Below, one piece after another: positions 7,379 through 16,843 of a stretch of 64,000 bases of DNA. Within the stretch, counting starts at the first letter, position 1; each line of letters starts with the position of its first letter. The stretch is taken from contig JAPLOA010000093.1 of NCBI GenBank assembly GCA_026400835.1, forward strand, positions 1 to 64,000, read 5' to 3'. Position numbers and translations under genes: made by a program. The notes under the pieces were generated by a model. It was not told the DNA's origin and ran no database searches. It saw only the letters and a list, made by a program, of their open reading frames with translations. The stretch is from Planctomycetales bacterium. Its GTDB lineage: Bacteria > Planctomycetota > Planctomycetia > Planctomycetales > Planctomycetaceae.

Positions 7379-8170
7379 ATGCCAATCAGACTGCCATACA
7401 AGCTACCTCGTATCTCAGACGATGCCATGCGCCTGATTGACTATGAAGTTATGAAACACGCATTTGCATGCCATTCAGCGCGAGGACGCCTCTGCGACGA
7501 AGCCGTCTATCAGACAGATCTTTCTCTTCGCCTTCGCAGTGCGGGTTTCGAAGCAGAAACAGAAGTCCCAATCAAGTTATCATTGGGCAACTTTAAGTCT
7601 GTTGCAAAGATTGATCTGCTTGTTGACCGGAAAGTAATTTACGAATTAAAGACCGTCGAAAGATTCACCCCTAAACACGAAGCTCAATGCCTTGGCTACC
7701 TCTTCATGGCCGAGTCAACTCATGGCAAGCTCATTAACTTCCGCCGTCAGTCCGTTGAGTCTCGCTTTGTAAATACCTCTCGGACGTTGGACGAACGAAG
7801 AAAGGTCGATTGGCAGACCAATTGGTTCTCAGGTGAACCTTTACTTCTTCAAGTCATTCGAGAACTGATCGAGGATTGGGGAGTCGGATTGGATGCATCG
7901 CTTTATCGGAAAGCCATTCTTAAATGCGCTGGTGAAGAAACGGCCGGCGATTATCTGCTGCCAATATCAGACTCAGGTCGTTCCCTCGGCAACCAGCAGT
8001 TTCACCTGCTCAATTCTGACACAGGTCTTGCAGTCACGACATATTCAAAGGACGCACCGAACAACAGAAATGAATTGGCAAAGATTGTTTCTATTAGTCC
8101 ATTAAAGCACCTGCACTGGGTGAATATCACGCACGGCCACGTGTGTTTGGAAACAATTCCATCTGGCTGA
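7379..8170 (+). CDS. GxxExxY-family protein (PD-(D/E)XK-like) with a C-terminal extension
   Basis: 263 residues. The N-terminal half carries the family signature GRLCDEAVYQ (Gly36, Glu41, Tyr44). It is followed by a PD-(D/E)XK-like core, KIDLLVDRKVIYELKT (Asp79, Glu89, Lys91), and the helix HEAQCLGYLFMA. GxxExxY proteins are usually ~120-140 residues, cytoplasmic and of unknown role, and are often linked to mobile or repeat-rich DNA. Here ~130 extra residues of unknown fold follow the core. The gene begins ~140 bp downstream of the TTTCGGTC tandem array. Its start is uncertain because no clear ribosome site precedes the ATG. Confidence 0.8.
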   Translation: MPIRLPYKLPRISDDAMRLIDYEVMKHAFACHSARGRLCDEAVYQTDLSLRLRSAGFEAETEVPIKLSLGNFKSVAKIDLLVDRKVIYELKTVERFTPKHEAQCLGYLFMAESTHGKLINFRRQSVESRFVNTSRTLDERRKVDWQTNWFSGEPLLLQVIRELIEDWGVGLDASLYRKAILKCAGEETAGDYLLPISDSGRSLGNQQFHLLNSDTGLAVTTYSKDAPNNRNELAKIVSISPLKHLHWVNITHGHVCLETIPSG

Positions 8171-8289
8171 ATCCCTGATATAGACCAAAGAACGTGGAGC
8201 CGCGTTTCACGATTCTTCTGCCAGCAATGCGTTTATCAAACTCTACGCACCTTCCGACGGAAACTCCATCCCAAGCCCTCCAACAAACT

Positions 8290-9972
8290 CTACGGCAGTT
8301 CGTGGATTCGAATCTTGCGGAATTGGATTGGTGAACCTTCGCTCTCAAGGCACAGATAGCCTTCAGCCGGTTCACAGCCTGTTCCGCCGGAGACCTCTTC
8401 TCCGTTCACCCACAACCGCACTTCTCCACTAATTGCTCGGATGTAGTACTGGTTCCAGTGCCCGTGGCCGTTCGCAAGATGTCGGCGTGGATAGCTGCGG
8501 CTGCCGTCCGGAGACAACGGAGGAAACGGCGTCATCTTGACGCCAACGGGGAATACGTCACCGTTGGTTCCGAACCAGTCGGTCTTGGCTCCGTTGGCCT
8601 TCATCCGTTCAGTAAAGCCGTGATCCAACACCTGAACTTCAATGCCAGACGGTAATCCTGGTTTGCCGGCTGCAGTCAATCGCTCAATCGACGCTGGAGT
8701 CCCCCAGACGAATACACCGCTGTTGCCGCCTGCTTTCTCATGCATCCACTCGACGATGATCTCGAAGTTCTTGTACTGTTTCTCTGTTCGCAAAACACTG
8801 ACTGGCTGCCCCGTGCAATGCAGCACGCCGTCCTTCCAGCTCCACGTATCATCAGCACTGTTAACCTTTTTGAAGTCGGCTTCTGTCAAAGATCGCCAGC
8901 CCGGCTGTGAGTCGTCGATCATCGCAGGTTTCTGGCTGTGATCCGCTACGGCCGCAACTTCAACGAATGACGGATCGTTAGGCTTAACGCCGGTTTTCAG
9001 TCCGGCCGCACCCGCTGGTCCAGGTTCATAGGCACCAGTCATCGCCACATCCGACCATGCGTCAACCTTGTCGTCCAGTGCCACACACCAATAGCTGGCA
9101 TTCACCAACATACGGCGAAAGTCTTCGATTCGAAACGCATCGGCGTGCCCAATTGTCGTTGTAAAAATGCGAGCCGCTTTTCCTGCAGATCCGGTGTACG
9201 ACTTCGTCCAGGCAATTGGCACTGGAGCCTTATCCACCACGGGCTCATCTTCTGCCGACCAGCCAGTCAGTGGCTGACCGAGAAGAACGGGCTCGCTGTC
9301 GCCTTCCAGCTTTTCACTAACTCCGTAGACGTCATCAGGGACCCAGAAATTGCGACGAACGCCACGAAAGATCGGATGGCTTCCGGCGAAGTTCACAACA
9401 TCGCAACGAGTACTCTCAACGAGATTTTTGCCGTAGTGCGAGACCCACGTTTCTCCCAGCACCAGCCGCCCCCAGCCGCCGATCGGCTCTTTGCTGGCTG
9501 AGTCAAACTTTGCGTAGGCACTCTCAGGCCGAGTTGCATAGCGAAACGGATGCGTCGCATTGCGGATACCAATGATCGGACGTCCGGATTCGGCATAGTC
9601 CACGATATGTTTCATCTGCTCATCGGGAAGTTCTCGCCATCGTAGAAACGCAACGAGCAGATCTGCCGAATCCAGCAGTTCAAGACCGGGAATGTTATTG
9701 TTCACTCGAGGATCGATCGTTCCAGTCTTTGGATCGATCGCAAAGAGAACTGTACACTTGAAGCCATGGCGAGAAAGAATGCGAGCCATCAGCGGCATCG
9801 ATAACTCTGAGCGATACGACTCTTCAGCGGCAATAAAGACGATGTGCTTTCCTTTGCCTGGCCCTTCTCCTCCCGGATAAGTCAGCCATTCTTCAGCCTC
9901 CACTAACGGAGCAGAAAGACCAAAGGACAACAGCACCAGAAATGTCGCCAGAATGCTTCGAAGCAGTCTCAT
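8290..9972 (-). CDS. Exported ThuA-like / DUF1080 (3-keto-disaccharide hydrolase) fusion
   Basis: 560 residues from ATG 9972, chosen over an upstream start because a clean signal peptide (MRLLRSILATFLVLLSFGLS...) begins there. Residues ~35-290 form a ThuA-like class I glutamine-amidotransferase-fold domain (KHIVFIAAEESYRSELSMPL, AESGRPIIGIRNATHPFRY). Residues ~370-558 form a DUF1080 domain, a concanavalin-like jelly roll now associated with 3-keto-glycoside hydrolysis (MHEKAGGNSGVFVWG, QYYIRAISGEVRLWVNGEEV). Both domains occur in sugar catabolism of planctomycetes, ThuA being linked to 3-keto-trehalose utilisation. A role in breakdown of oxidised disaccharides outside the cytoplasm is inferred. 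Confidence 0.85.
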   Translation of the reverse strand: MRLLRSILATFLVLLSFGLSAPLVEAEEWLTYPGGEGPGKGKHIVFIAAEESYRSELSMPLMARILSRHGFKCTVLFAIDPKTGTIDPRVNNNIPGLELLDSADLLVAFLRWRELPDEQMKHIVDYAESGRPIIGIRNATHPFRYATRPESAYAKFDSASKEPIGGWGRLVLGETWVSHYGKNLVESTRCDVVNFAGSHPIFRGVRRNFWVPDDVYGVSEKLEGDSEPVLLGQPLTGWSAEDEPVVDKAPVPIAWTKSYTGSAGKAARIFTTTIGHADAFRIEDFRRMLVNASYWCVALDDKVDAWSDVAMTGAYEPGPAGAAGLKTGVKPNDPSFVEVAAVADHSQKPAMIDDSQPGWRSLTEADFKKVNSADDTWSWKDGVLHCTGQPVSVLRTEKQYKNFEIIVEWMHEKAGGNSGVFVWGTPASIERLTAAGKPGLPSGIEVQVLDHGFTERMKANGAKTDWFGTNGDVFPVGVKMTPFPPLSPDGSRSYPRRHLANGHGHWNQYYIRAISGEVRLWVNGEEVSGGTGCEPAEGYLCLESEGSPIQFRKIRIHELP

Positions 9973-10427
9973 CGATCGTACGCCTCTGAGAGAGAAGGAC
10001 AATGACCTGAACGTGGTCTCAGCAATATAACGAAACTGTGGACGTCTCGCATTCGTGGAGACATACAAGCAGAATCACGTGAGCTGAAAAATTTCGTTTG
10101 CGGCAAATACGGCAAACCAAAATCTGCTCAAAATTGAGCGATTACCTGACGACCTGTTTTCCTGCGTCGTAGGGAATAGGTTGGAATGAACGAGCCACAG
10201 CGAGTGCAGGCGCATCGAATTCTCGTACTTGCGTTCGACGGCGGAGATCGACCAATGGCCTGCGTGGCAACAGGTCTGCATGTGATTGTGCAGGCGAAAC
10301 CAGATATGCCTTCGCTTCGCTTGTCACACCACGTTATTATTCTGCGAATGGCATCAATTGCGGCAGGATATCAGCGGCATTTATGAGTACTGATGCTTAA
10401 CATTCCCTGCAGGGGGAGGAGGCAGCA
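9973..10427. other. Divergent intergenic region, no gene recognised
   Basis: This region separates the ThuA/DUF1080 gene from the Uma2 gene. Short open frames are present on both strands, but none has a recognisable domain, ribosome site or consistent codon pattern. It presumably contains the two divergent promoters. Confidence 0.4.
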
Positions 10428-11120
10428 ATGAGTTCCGTGACAACTCAGAACGAAATCGAATATCCGGAATCCGATGGAAAACCCATGGGCGAAACCGACC
10501 TGCACCGCGACTGGATGTTCCGCCTTCTGGAAATCTTTCGACAACGATACCGTGATGAGCAGGTCTATATCGCCAGCGATCTGCTCGTGTACTACGAAGA
10601 AGGAACGCCGTCAAAGTTTGTGGTACCCGACTGTTTTGTGGTGCTGGACTGCAAACCCGGCCGTCGGCGAACGTTCCAGACATGGAACGAAAAACGCGTT
10701 CCGAATGTTGTGTTCGAAGTGACCTCACGAGGGACCAGTTCGATTGATATCGTGGACAAGCCCGTCATCTACGAACGCATGGGTGTGCAGGAATACTTTC
10801 TGTACGATCCGACCGCGTCGTATCTGGAACCGCCCTTGCAGGGATATCGCATGGCGAATGGTTCGCTGCATCAGATTGCGGAAGCCAATGGACGCATTCG
10901 TTGCGAAACTCTGGGCGTTGAGCTCTTTCTGCGGGAAGACAACCTTGTCATTGTAGATAAGGAAACTGGTGTTGAGCAGTTGACCAGGGCAGATGCCGAA
11001 GAACTCGCTCGAGAACAAGCCGAGCGAATGCAGGAGCAGGAACTTGAAGCCCGGCTGATTGCCGAACGACGCGTCCAAGAACTCGAGGAGAAACTGCGGC
11101 GGCTGGAGAGCGGAAACTAA
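10428..11120 (+). CDS. Uma2-family putative endonuclease (DUF820)
   Basis: 230 residues. The Uma2/DUF820 fold is a PD-(D/E)XK variant. Visible elements are FVVPDCFVVLDCKPGRRRTF (PD strand, residues ~65-84), NVVFEVTSRGT (Glu-x-x-Ser in place of ExK), KPVIYERMGVQEYFLYDP and a Pro-rich GYR strand. The C-terminal ~45 residues are a highly charged Arg/Glu helix (EELAREQAERMQEQ...), a predicted coiled coil typical of longer members. GGAGGAGG precedes the ATG. The family is greatly expanded in cyanobacteria and planctomycetes, and its biological role is unknown. It may form a short operon with the nucleotidyltransferase downstream. Confidence 0.88.
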   Translation: MSSVTTQNEIEYPESDGKPMGETDLHRDWMFRLLEIFRQRYRDEQVYIASDLLVYYEEGTPSKFVVPDCFVVLDCKPGRRRTFQTWNEKRVPNVVFEVTSRGTSSIDIVDKPVIYERMGVQEYFLYDPTASYLEPPLQGYRMANGSLHQIAEANGRIRCETLGVELFLREDNLVIVDKETGVEQLTRADAEELAREQAERMQEQELEARLIAERRVQELEEKLRRLESGN

Positions 11121-11221
11121 CGAGGATCGCAGGAGACGGTTTTCTCTGGCCAACATGTACAAGGTCGCTTTTGCGATACCCCCTTTTGCAATGCTCGTTT
11201 GACATTACGGCGGTAAAACAA

Positions 11222-11818
11222 ATGGATTCAGCACTGACTGTGGTCGGCGATCAACTCTGGAAAAGGATTGGTGAATCAATGGATAGAGTTGAGCTACGAC
11301 TGCGAAAAGTGATCGCGATACTCGAACCTAGCGGGATACCATTTGCGATCGTGGGCGGAAATGCGGTTCGAATTTGGGTGGCTCAGGTTGATCCCGGTGC
11401 TGTACGCGCCACCAATGATGTTGACGTCCTGATTCGCCCTGAGAATCTTGAACAGGTCAAGCAAGTGATGGCTGAACATGGCTACCACTATCGAAAAGCT
11501 GGCGGCTTAGACATGTTTCTTGAGGGGAAAGATGATTCTGTTCGGTATGCCATCCATGTTGTCCTCGCGAATCAGATGGTTAAAGAAAAAGACTACGAAT
11601 CAAACCCCGATGTTGAGCCCAGTGAGTACGGTGATGGTATCCGGACGTTGCCATTGGAACGTTTAGTACGAATGAAGCTGAATTCCTTTCGCCTGAAAGA
11701 TCGTGTGCATCTTCTGGACATGATCGAGGTCGGTTTGTTGAACAACGGCTGGATTACGAGATTCCCGGAACCACTTGGGGAAAGACTCCGGTTGCTGATC
11801 GAAAATCCAGACCAGTAA
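11222..11818 (+). CDS. MNT-type nucleotidyltransferase-fold protein (AbiEii/toxin-like)
   Basis: About 198 residues from ATG 11222, preferred over an ATG at 11171 because GGCGG precedes it and the domain begins soon after. AIVGGNAVRIW (about residues 38-48) and ATNDVDVLIRPENLEQV supply the GG...DxD catalytic signature of the Pol-beta nucleotidyltransferase superfamily. LERLVRMKLNSFRLKDRVHL matches the conserved Lys-containing helix of AbiEii-like and related proteins (RxKLxAxRxKDxxDL). No AbiEi-like antitoxin lies next to it, so a two-gene toxin-antitoxin system is not supported here. The substrate is unknown. Confidence 0.75.
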   Translation: MDSALTVVGDQLWKRIGESMDRVELRLRKVIAILEPSGIPFAIVGGNAVRIWVAQVDPGAVRATNDVDVLIRPENLEQVKQVMAEHGYHYRKAGGLDMFLEGKDDSVRYAIHVVLANQMVKEKDYESNPDVEPSEYGDGIRTLPLERLVRMKLNSFRLKDRVHLLDMIEVGLLNNGWITRFPEPLGERLRLLIENPDQ

Positions 11819-12144
11819 ACTCACCGTTGAAGATAAGACAGGCTCACTCGTCACTCTGCCAAAATCATATTCAGAGTCGCCTTCAAGATGGCAAACCGCA
11901 CTGGCGATGGCACGAGTCACAGTGAGCAAACACTCCTTCGGAATGCTGCAGCATGCTGCTGCTTTCTCATTTACAGCCTGCTGTAAAAAACATCCGTGAT
12001 CTCCTAAGACAACTGATCATTGTGATCAGTCGGTGTGGGAGAGATTTCCACGATTGCTCTTTAAATCCCGAAGGGCGATGGTAAAGTTTCCTTCCCCATA
12101 AATTACAAATCAGGTTGTCGCTCCCATCTGAAAAGGAATTCAAG
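11819..12144. other. Intergenic region with two hairpins, no gene recognised
   Basis: TTTACAG/CTGTAAA with a CCTG loop lies near 11970-11987, inside a CTGCAGCATGCTGC-rich stretch resembling the repeat element at 58497-58625. A palindrome ACTGATCA-TTG-TGATCAGT is at 12012-12030. Neither hairpin is followed by a T run on the + strand. Confidence 0.4.
12012..12030. promoter_or_regulatory. Perfect 8-bp palindrome, possible operator
   Basis: ACTGATCA and TGATCAGT flank a 3-base TTG centre, about 115 bp upstream of the next start codon. The position and symmetry fit an operator, but no candidate regulator gene is adjacent. Confidence 0.25.
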
Positions 12145-12678
12145 ATGTCAGTCGTTGGATACTTCGAAGCGATTCCTCAGAAAACGGGAACGGAACTGCG
12201 AAACGCAATATTCCCTGATGGTTGTGGCAACATTCCGGCCGGTGTGTTCCTGTTCATGGAGTACTTCTGCACGGACCTTAATTGCAATTGCCAAAGAGTA
12301 ATCATCAAGGTCCTGCACCCGAAATCTGAATCAGATCCACATCCGCCCGACGTGGCGACTTTTAGCTATACCTGGAGTCCTGGCGAAGATGACGTCTGGC
12401 GGAAAACGAACGCCGAATGTTCCAATCCCTTTCTGGATCCCTTCCACAAGCAGTCATCGTACGCTCCGGATCTGCTCGAATTCTGGACCGACATGGTTGA
12501 GCGAGATAAGGGTTACGCTCAACGTTTGAAGACGCATTATCGCGAGTTGCGTGAAAAGCTGGGAACATCAGAACGCCACGCCCCGGCATTCGATCCCTCC
12601 TCCTTTGATGTTCCCGCGAACCGTGCAGAGCGCCGCCGCCTTCGCAAGTCGCGGCCCGGCAAGTACTCCGTCCGCTGA
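12145..12678 (+). CDS. Hypothetical cysteine-containing protein
   Basis: 177 residues from ATG 12145, preceded by AAAAGGAA at good spacing. FMEYFCTDLNCNCQRVIIKV (near residue 45) carries a Cys-x4-Cys-x-Cys cluster that could bind metal. The C-terminus is strongly basic (NRAERRRLRKSRPGK). There is no signal peptide or membrane segment. I do not recognise a named domain. The cluster recalls proteins that carry SEC-C-type zinc motifs, but the SEC-C motif itself is absent. It stands alone between two intergenic regions and is convergent with the M28 peptidase. Confidence 0.6.
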   Translation: MSVVGYFEAIPQKTGTELRNAIFPDGCGNIPAGVFLFMEYFCTDLNCNCQRVIIKVLHPKSESDPHPPDVATFSYTWSPGEDDVWRKTNAECSNPFLDPFHKQSSYAPDLLEFWTDMVERDKGYAQRLKTHYRELREKLGTSERHAPAFDPSSFDVPANRAERRRLRKSRPGKYSVR

Positions 12679-12803
12679 GCGACAGATTTGCCGCAGAAAC
12701 ATAACAACAACCTTTTCCGTGCGCAGTCCTGTTACTCGCTTGAATTTCTTCAGGATAACCTGCCCGTCACTTTTTCCCATCAAAAGTCAAAATCCCCCCG
12801 AAA

Positions 12804-13697
12804 TCATCCACCTGCAAGACAGCGGACCGCACTGGCAACGCCGCAAGTGACGTCCGCCATTCGCTCGTAGTCCAGAGTTTCCGCCGTATCAGTCCAGCGG
12901 TGATAGTGTGGGTTTCGCAGAAAGCTGGTGTCGGTCAACATCAGAGCCGGATAATCATTGATCCAGAACGCATGCTGATCGGATAAATGAATCTCGCGGA
13001 TACTTTCGGGCAGAACAATCGAGAATAACGGAAACCGTGTTCCTCGCTTGAAGCCTCGGCGAAAGTTCCAACAGAGCCGTGCTGATCGCGGATTCCCGAC
13101 AGCCGCCAGAAAGTTACCTCGTCGAGGAAACAACCAGCGAAGCCATTTCGGAATCGCAGGCGGGACATCCTGAGAATTCTTGTCATCAACGTAGTATCCG
13201 ACCATTTCCAGACACAACATTCCGATCACGTTTTCTCCACGAGATCGACAGCCCTCAGCATGCACGAGGCTTCCCATTTCATTCGTGCCGTAATAAGGAG
13301 ATTCTTCACACGCAAACGCGACGAATCGAATCGTGCTGCGCGGCGATACAGACTTCAGCATGCGAGCCGTCTCGATCAGAACCGCCACGGCCGAACCGTT
13401 ATCGTCAGCCCCAGGAGTCGTCGGCGTCGAGTCATAATGAGCGCCCAGAATGACGACTTCATTGGGAGCTTTATGGCCGAGGATCGTAACAATCACGTTA
13501 TCGGTGGGCTGTCCATTGACCGGAAATGTCTCTCTCGTCACAGACAAATCAGCCGCCCGAAACTGTGACTCGATATAGGCCGCCGTTGCGGCCATTGTCC
13601 CGGCCTTCAGCGGATGCCGAGGACCAATCACGCCAGACAACATGTCGACGTGCTGGAATAATGATTGAGCGAGTGAGGACCGGGACTCAATGCTCAT
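12804..13697 (-). CDS. M28-family zinc aminopeptidase (cytoplasmic type)
   Basis: 297 residues without a signal peptide. The M28 zinc ligands and catalytic residues are visible. They are GAHYDS (His-x-Asp), GADDNGSA (bridging Asp), ACEES (catalytic Glu plus ligand Glu), LCLEMVGYY (acidic ligand) and NPHYHRWTDT (final His). About 30 residues around PKWLRWLFPRRGNF form an insertion seen in some bacterial members. M28 enzymes remove N-terminal residues or act on other amide substrates with two zinc ions. The gene lies immediately downstream of, and on the same strand as, the large nuclease gene (50 bp gap), so co-transcription is likely. Confidence 0.88.
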   Translation of the reverse strand: MSIESRSSLAQSLFQHVDMLSGVIGPRHPLKAGTMAATAAYIESQFRAADLSVTRETFPVNGQPTDNVIVTILGHKAPNEVVILGAHYDSTPTTPGADDNGSAVAVLIETARMLKSVSPRSTIRFVAFACEESPYYGTNEMGSLVHAEGCRSRGENVIGMLCLEMVGYYVDDKNSQDVPPAIPKWLRWLFPRRGNFLAAVGNPRSARLCWNFRRGFKRGTRFPLFSIVLPESIREIHLSDQHAFWINDYPALMLTDTSFLRNPHYHRWTDTAETLDYERMADVTCGVASAVRCLAGG

Positions 13698-13747
13698 GGG
13701 TTACTCCAACAGTTTGCCACCGTATTCATATTGCAGACTGAAATTTT

Positions 13748-16700
13748 TCAGTCCAGCTTGGTCCATCTACCGCTCCATGTCGTCAGCCACGGAATATTTC
13801 GATCAATCACAGGATCCTGACAGATGCGGGCCAGGTCGGAGTAGCGTTGATCATTCATTGCGGTGACTCGATCGATCTTCAGATCAATGATATCCGCAGC
13901 CACCTGGCGTGCCAGCGTCTCGGCAGTGAACAATTCGTCGTCGGACCACGTGGCAGCTTCGTAGCCGACTTTGTTCAGATCACCAGGCAGTTGGATATAG
14001 CCCAAATGGACGGTCCCCTTAATGTCCAGCGACTTAACCAGCAGGCGATACAACGGCAATTGTAAATCAACCCATTCGTCCTTCTTGCGATGAGTCCTGT
14101 TCGGCGGTTCAGCCGCTTCACTGGTTTTGTAATCCAGCACGCGCCACTCGCCACTGGATTCATGACGATCAATCCGGTCAACTCGCCCAATCAAATTGAC
14201 CGGGCGTCCATTCACATCGGAAAAGTCGTCGCAGATCAGATCCCGCTCCGTGATCGCGATATGCCAGCCTTCTTTCAGACTTTCAACCTGCCATCGAGCA
14301 AATGCGATCAACCGACTTTCCAGCATCTTGAGCTGAACACTGACTGTCGCTGATCGAGACCTGCCAAAACGCCCCAGTGATTCACGATGCAACTCCTGCA
14401 ACAAATATGTTTCGATCGCTTCGGTGCTGAGAGATTCACGAAAGTCTGACTGCCCAAAGCACTTGAGCACATCATGCATCAAACTTCCGAACGCGGGCGC
14501 GTTGAGTTCTCTCACGTCATCTTCGATGGATCGAAGTCGTAATTCACGACGCAGAAAATATCGATACGGACACTGCAGGTATTCTCGAAATGCCGTAACG
14601 GGAATCTCTGTCGGAGCAGCGGGTACATCAATGGGCTGCGGCACGATAAACCCACTCAGACGCGGCATTGACTCTGAGGAGTTCTCGATAGCAGCCTCCG
14701 CCGTGGACGTACTCTCTGTCACGTAATCCGGGTCGTAGAATCTGCGAACTCGTTCAGGAATTGAACGAGGATCTGCGGCAAACCAAAGGCGACTGGGCGA
14801 CAACGGATTGCCCTGCACATCGGTTCGGCCTTTGATCAGCACCACCTTGCGACGACTGCGCAGGATCGACGTCATCGCATAAGCATCGCGGGCATAGCGG
14901 CGACGATTATCTGTCAGCTCCAGTCGCGTTCGCAGGCTGTTGGGCATAAACGCATCGGAGTTCATCGACTCCGGAACTTTGCCTTCGTTAAAGCCCATTA
15001 GAATAAGCACCGGACTGTCATCGAGAGTCAGCTCAAGCCAGCCGAGCAGTTCCACCGCATTCTTGTCGGCTTCAGGAGGAATCGTGTCGTCAGCAATCTG
15101 CCTGAGCAACAATTGCAGAGACTGACTGGCCGAACACAAGGGCAGGGCGGCCGAAGGAATTCTTTGCAGTTGTTCATTCAGATCCTGAAGCCTTGTCACA
15201 CATTCGACGATGCCTCGATCCGCCGCTGATTCACTGTGCAGCTCGCGATCGCCGTAGATCGTCGCGAGAACTCGCACGGCCCCTTCGGCCCACTCAGATA
15301 ATGGCCGACGTTGTTCAAGTTGCTGAGTCAACGACGACTCTGCAGCATCCGCTAACTCATCAAGCGTTCTTTGACGCGACTTTTGGACGGGCTTTGCTTT
15401 CTGAGGTTTCAGCTTTCCGACTGCGGAACCAGAATATTCTGCGGAATAGGCATCTGCGACAAGGCAACGGAGCAGGGCTTCGACGGAACGGCAGACTTCG
15501 GCCACCAGAATTCGACGAGGAGCCTTTCCCAGCATTTCGCCGGGCGTCACTTGCAGGTGATCGATCATGTATTGATCAAGTTCACTGAGCCAGACATCAC
15601 ACTTCGCAAGAGCATCGTCATCATTGAGTGTGTTGGAAAGATTCTGAGTGATCCAGTCATTTACATCCGGATGTCGCACCAGATCGCTCAGCGTCGCAAA
15701 GTCCGCCGGCATGTCATCTCGTGCGGAGGCAATGTGCAGAGCGAGAGACTGCAGGAGTCGAAACGGGCGAGTTTCCGAGACATACATTCCAACCGGCCAT
15801 TGTCCCGTGATTCCCGCATCGGCCATGGATTGCAACAGAGTCGGAACCATCGTGTCATCAGCAACACCGATCGTGATATCATCGGCTCGATAGACCCCGT
15901 TGTGAGACGCGAGTTCTTCCATCGCCGCCCGCGCCTGCTCGGCCGGCGATCCTGTGATGCGAGTCGTTTCGAGCTTGATATCGAGCTGACGATTCTCCCA
16001 GACGTCAGCCTTCACACATCCGTATTCATCAAAATCATCCTGCTCCGATTCGGCCGCATGAATCAGCGAGGTGACTCGATCAGCAACCTGATCGAGCATT
16101 TGCCGAATGATACGATTCATGTCGACCGTGCCGATCAAAATGATGTCGCAATCTGTTCGGCATTCATTCATCTGCACTGCAATCAGTCGCGCGGCCTGTC
16201 GATCCCAGAGCTGCAGATCGTCCATCTGGACGAGATATTCTGACTGAATTCGCCGCAGGGCTTTCCAGCGTTCAGCTTCTTCCAGATCTCCGGACTGCGC
16301 GAGTTTTTCGTGGACTTCGTCGAATTCCAGCCCTTCGGCCGCAAGTTCGTTGTGTTGTTTTCGCAATGACTCACACAGGGCCATCCAGGCTGGCACAGAA
16401 TCTTCATCCGGGCGATGCGGGAGGGCCGCTCGAATTTCTCCCTGCGGCACCGCATAGAGAGCTTTCCGCCAGACCAGCAACTGAGTCAGATCGTCCGCGA
16501 GTTTTTGCTTCTGCGGATAAAGCATCTCCGGAAAACGCGTAAACGTCACCATTCTCGGCGGGATCAGCGCCGGCCATTTCGCGCCGGCTCGCTGCACCAG
16601 AAGTTCCAGCATTCGACGAGCCGCCCGACGACCAGGAAATACCAGGATCACTTTCGACAGATCCAATTGATCTCCGTTTGCGTATCGGGAAATCAAGTAG

Positions 16701-16759
16701 TCCACAGCGTTCAACAACGCGGGCTTGGAGGGATCAAGAAAATGGCGAGTAACGGGCAT
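13748..16759 (-). CDS. AddB/RecB-type PD-(D/E)XK exonuclease
   Basis: About 1,003 residues from ATG 16759, chosen over a TTG at 16774. The N-terminal region begins like AddB (KVILVFPGRRAARRMLELL) but has no Walker A glycine-lysine motif, so the helicase fold is inactive as in AddB. The centre has VLILMGFNEGKVPESMNSDA and RRRYARDAYAMTSILRSRRK, matching the AddB-like PFNEGxxP motif. The C-terminal PDDEXK_1 nuclease begins at FREYLQCPYRYFLRRELRL. It includes FGSLMHDVLK (His ~760) and GRVDRIDRHESSGEWRVLDY with Lys following (Asp...Asp-Tyr-Lys ~880). It should process double-strand breaks with an AddA-like helicase, which is not encoded in this window. Confidence 0.88.
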   Translation of the reverse strand: MPVTRHFLDPSKPALLNAVDYLISRYANGDQLDLSKVILVFPGRRAARRMLELLVQRAGAKWPALIPPRMVTFTRFPEMLYPQKQKLADDLTQLLVWRKALYAVPQGEIRAALPHRPDEDSVPAWMALCESLRKQHNELAAEGLEFDEVHEKLAQSGDLEEAERWKALRRIQSEYLVQMDDLQLWDRQAARLIAVQMNECRTDCDIILIGTVDMNRIIRQMLDQVADRVTSLIHAAESEQDDFDEYGCVKADVWENRQLDIKLETTRITGSPAEQARAAMEELASHNGVYRADDITIGVADDTMVPTLLQSMADAGITGQWPVGMYVSETRPFRLLQSLALHIASARDDMPADFATLSDLVRHPDVNDWITQNLSNTLNDDDALAKCDVWLSELDQYMIDHLQVTPGEMLGKAPRRILVAEVCRSVEALLRCLVADAYSAEYSGSAVGKLKPQKAKPVQKSRQRTLDELADAAESSLTQQLEQRRPLSEWAEGAVRVLATIYGDRELHSESAADRGIVECVTRLQDLNEQLQRIPSAALPLCSASQSLQLLLRQIADDTIPPEADKNAVELLGWLELTLDDSPVLILMGFNEGKVPESMNSDAFMPNSLRTRLELTDNRRRYARDAYAMTSILRSRRKVVLIKGRTDVQGNPLSPSRLWFAADPRSIPERVRRFYDPDYVTESTSTAEAAIENSSESMPRLSGFIVPQPIDVPAAPTEIPVTAFREYLQCPYRYFLRRELRLRSIEDDVRELNAPAFGSLMHDVLKCFGQSDFRESLSTEAIETYLLQELHRESLGRFGRSRSATVSVQLKMLESRLIAFARWQVESLKEGWHIAITERDLICDDFSDVNGRPVNLIGRVDRIDRHESSGEWRVLDYKTSEAAEPPNRTHRKKDEWVDLQLPLYRLLVKSLDIKGTVHLGYIQLPGDLNKVGYEAATWSDDELFTAETLARQVAADIIDLKIDRVTAMNDQRYSDLARICQDPVIDRNIPWLTTWSGRWTKLD

Positions 16760-16843
16760 TCGATGCTTCAGCAAATACAGAAGGACTAACAGGAACCATT
16801 CAGCGAAACGAAAGAGCTGGGCACAGCGCTATGGCTACACAGG

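Noticed and set aside
7203-7385. 60-residue minus-strand frame with a hydrophobic segment next to the repeat array
   Set aside because: Its end is composed of the tandem repeat, it has no ribosome site, and it overlaps the start of the GxxExxY gene.
10075-10386. Short frames on both strands upstream of the Uma2 gene
   Set aside because: No recognisable domain, no conserved start context, and several frames of equal length compete.
11222-11818. AbiE-type toxin-antitoxin pair
   Set aside because: Only the nucleotidyltransferase-like half is present. The upstream gene is a Uma2 protein, not an AbiEi-type antitoxin.
15371-16243. 290-residue + strand open frame inside the AddB-like gene
   Set aside because: It lies opposite a clear nuclease gene, and its composition is that of antisense translation.
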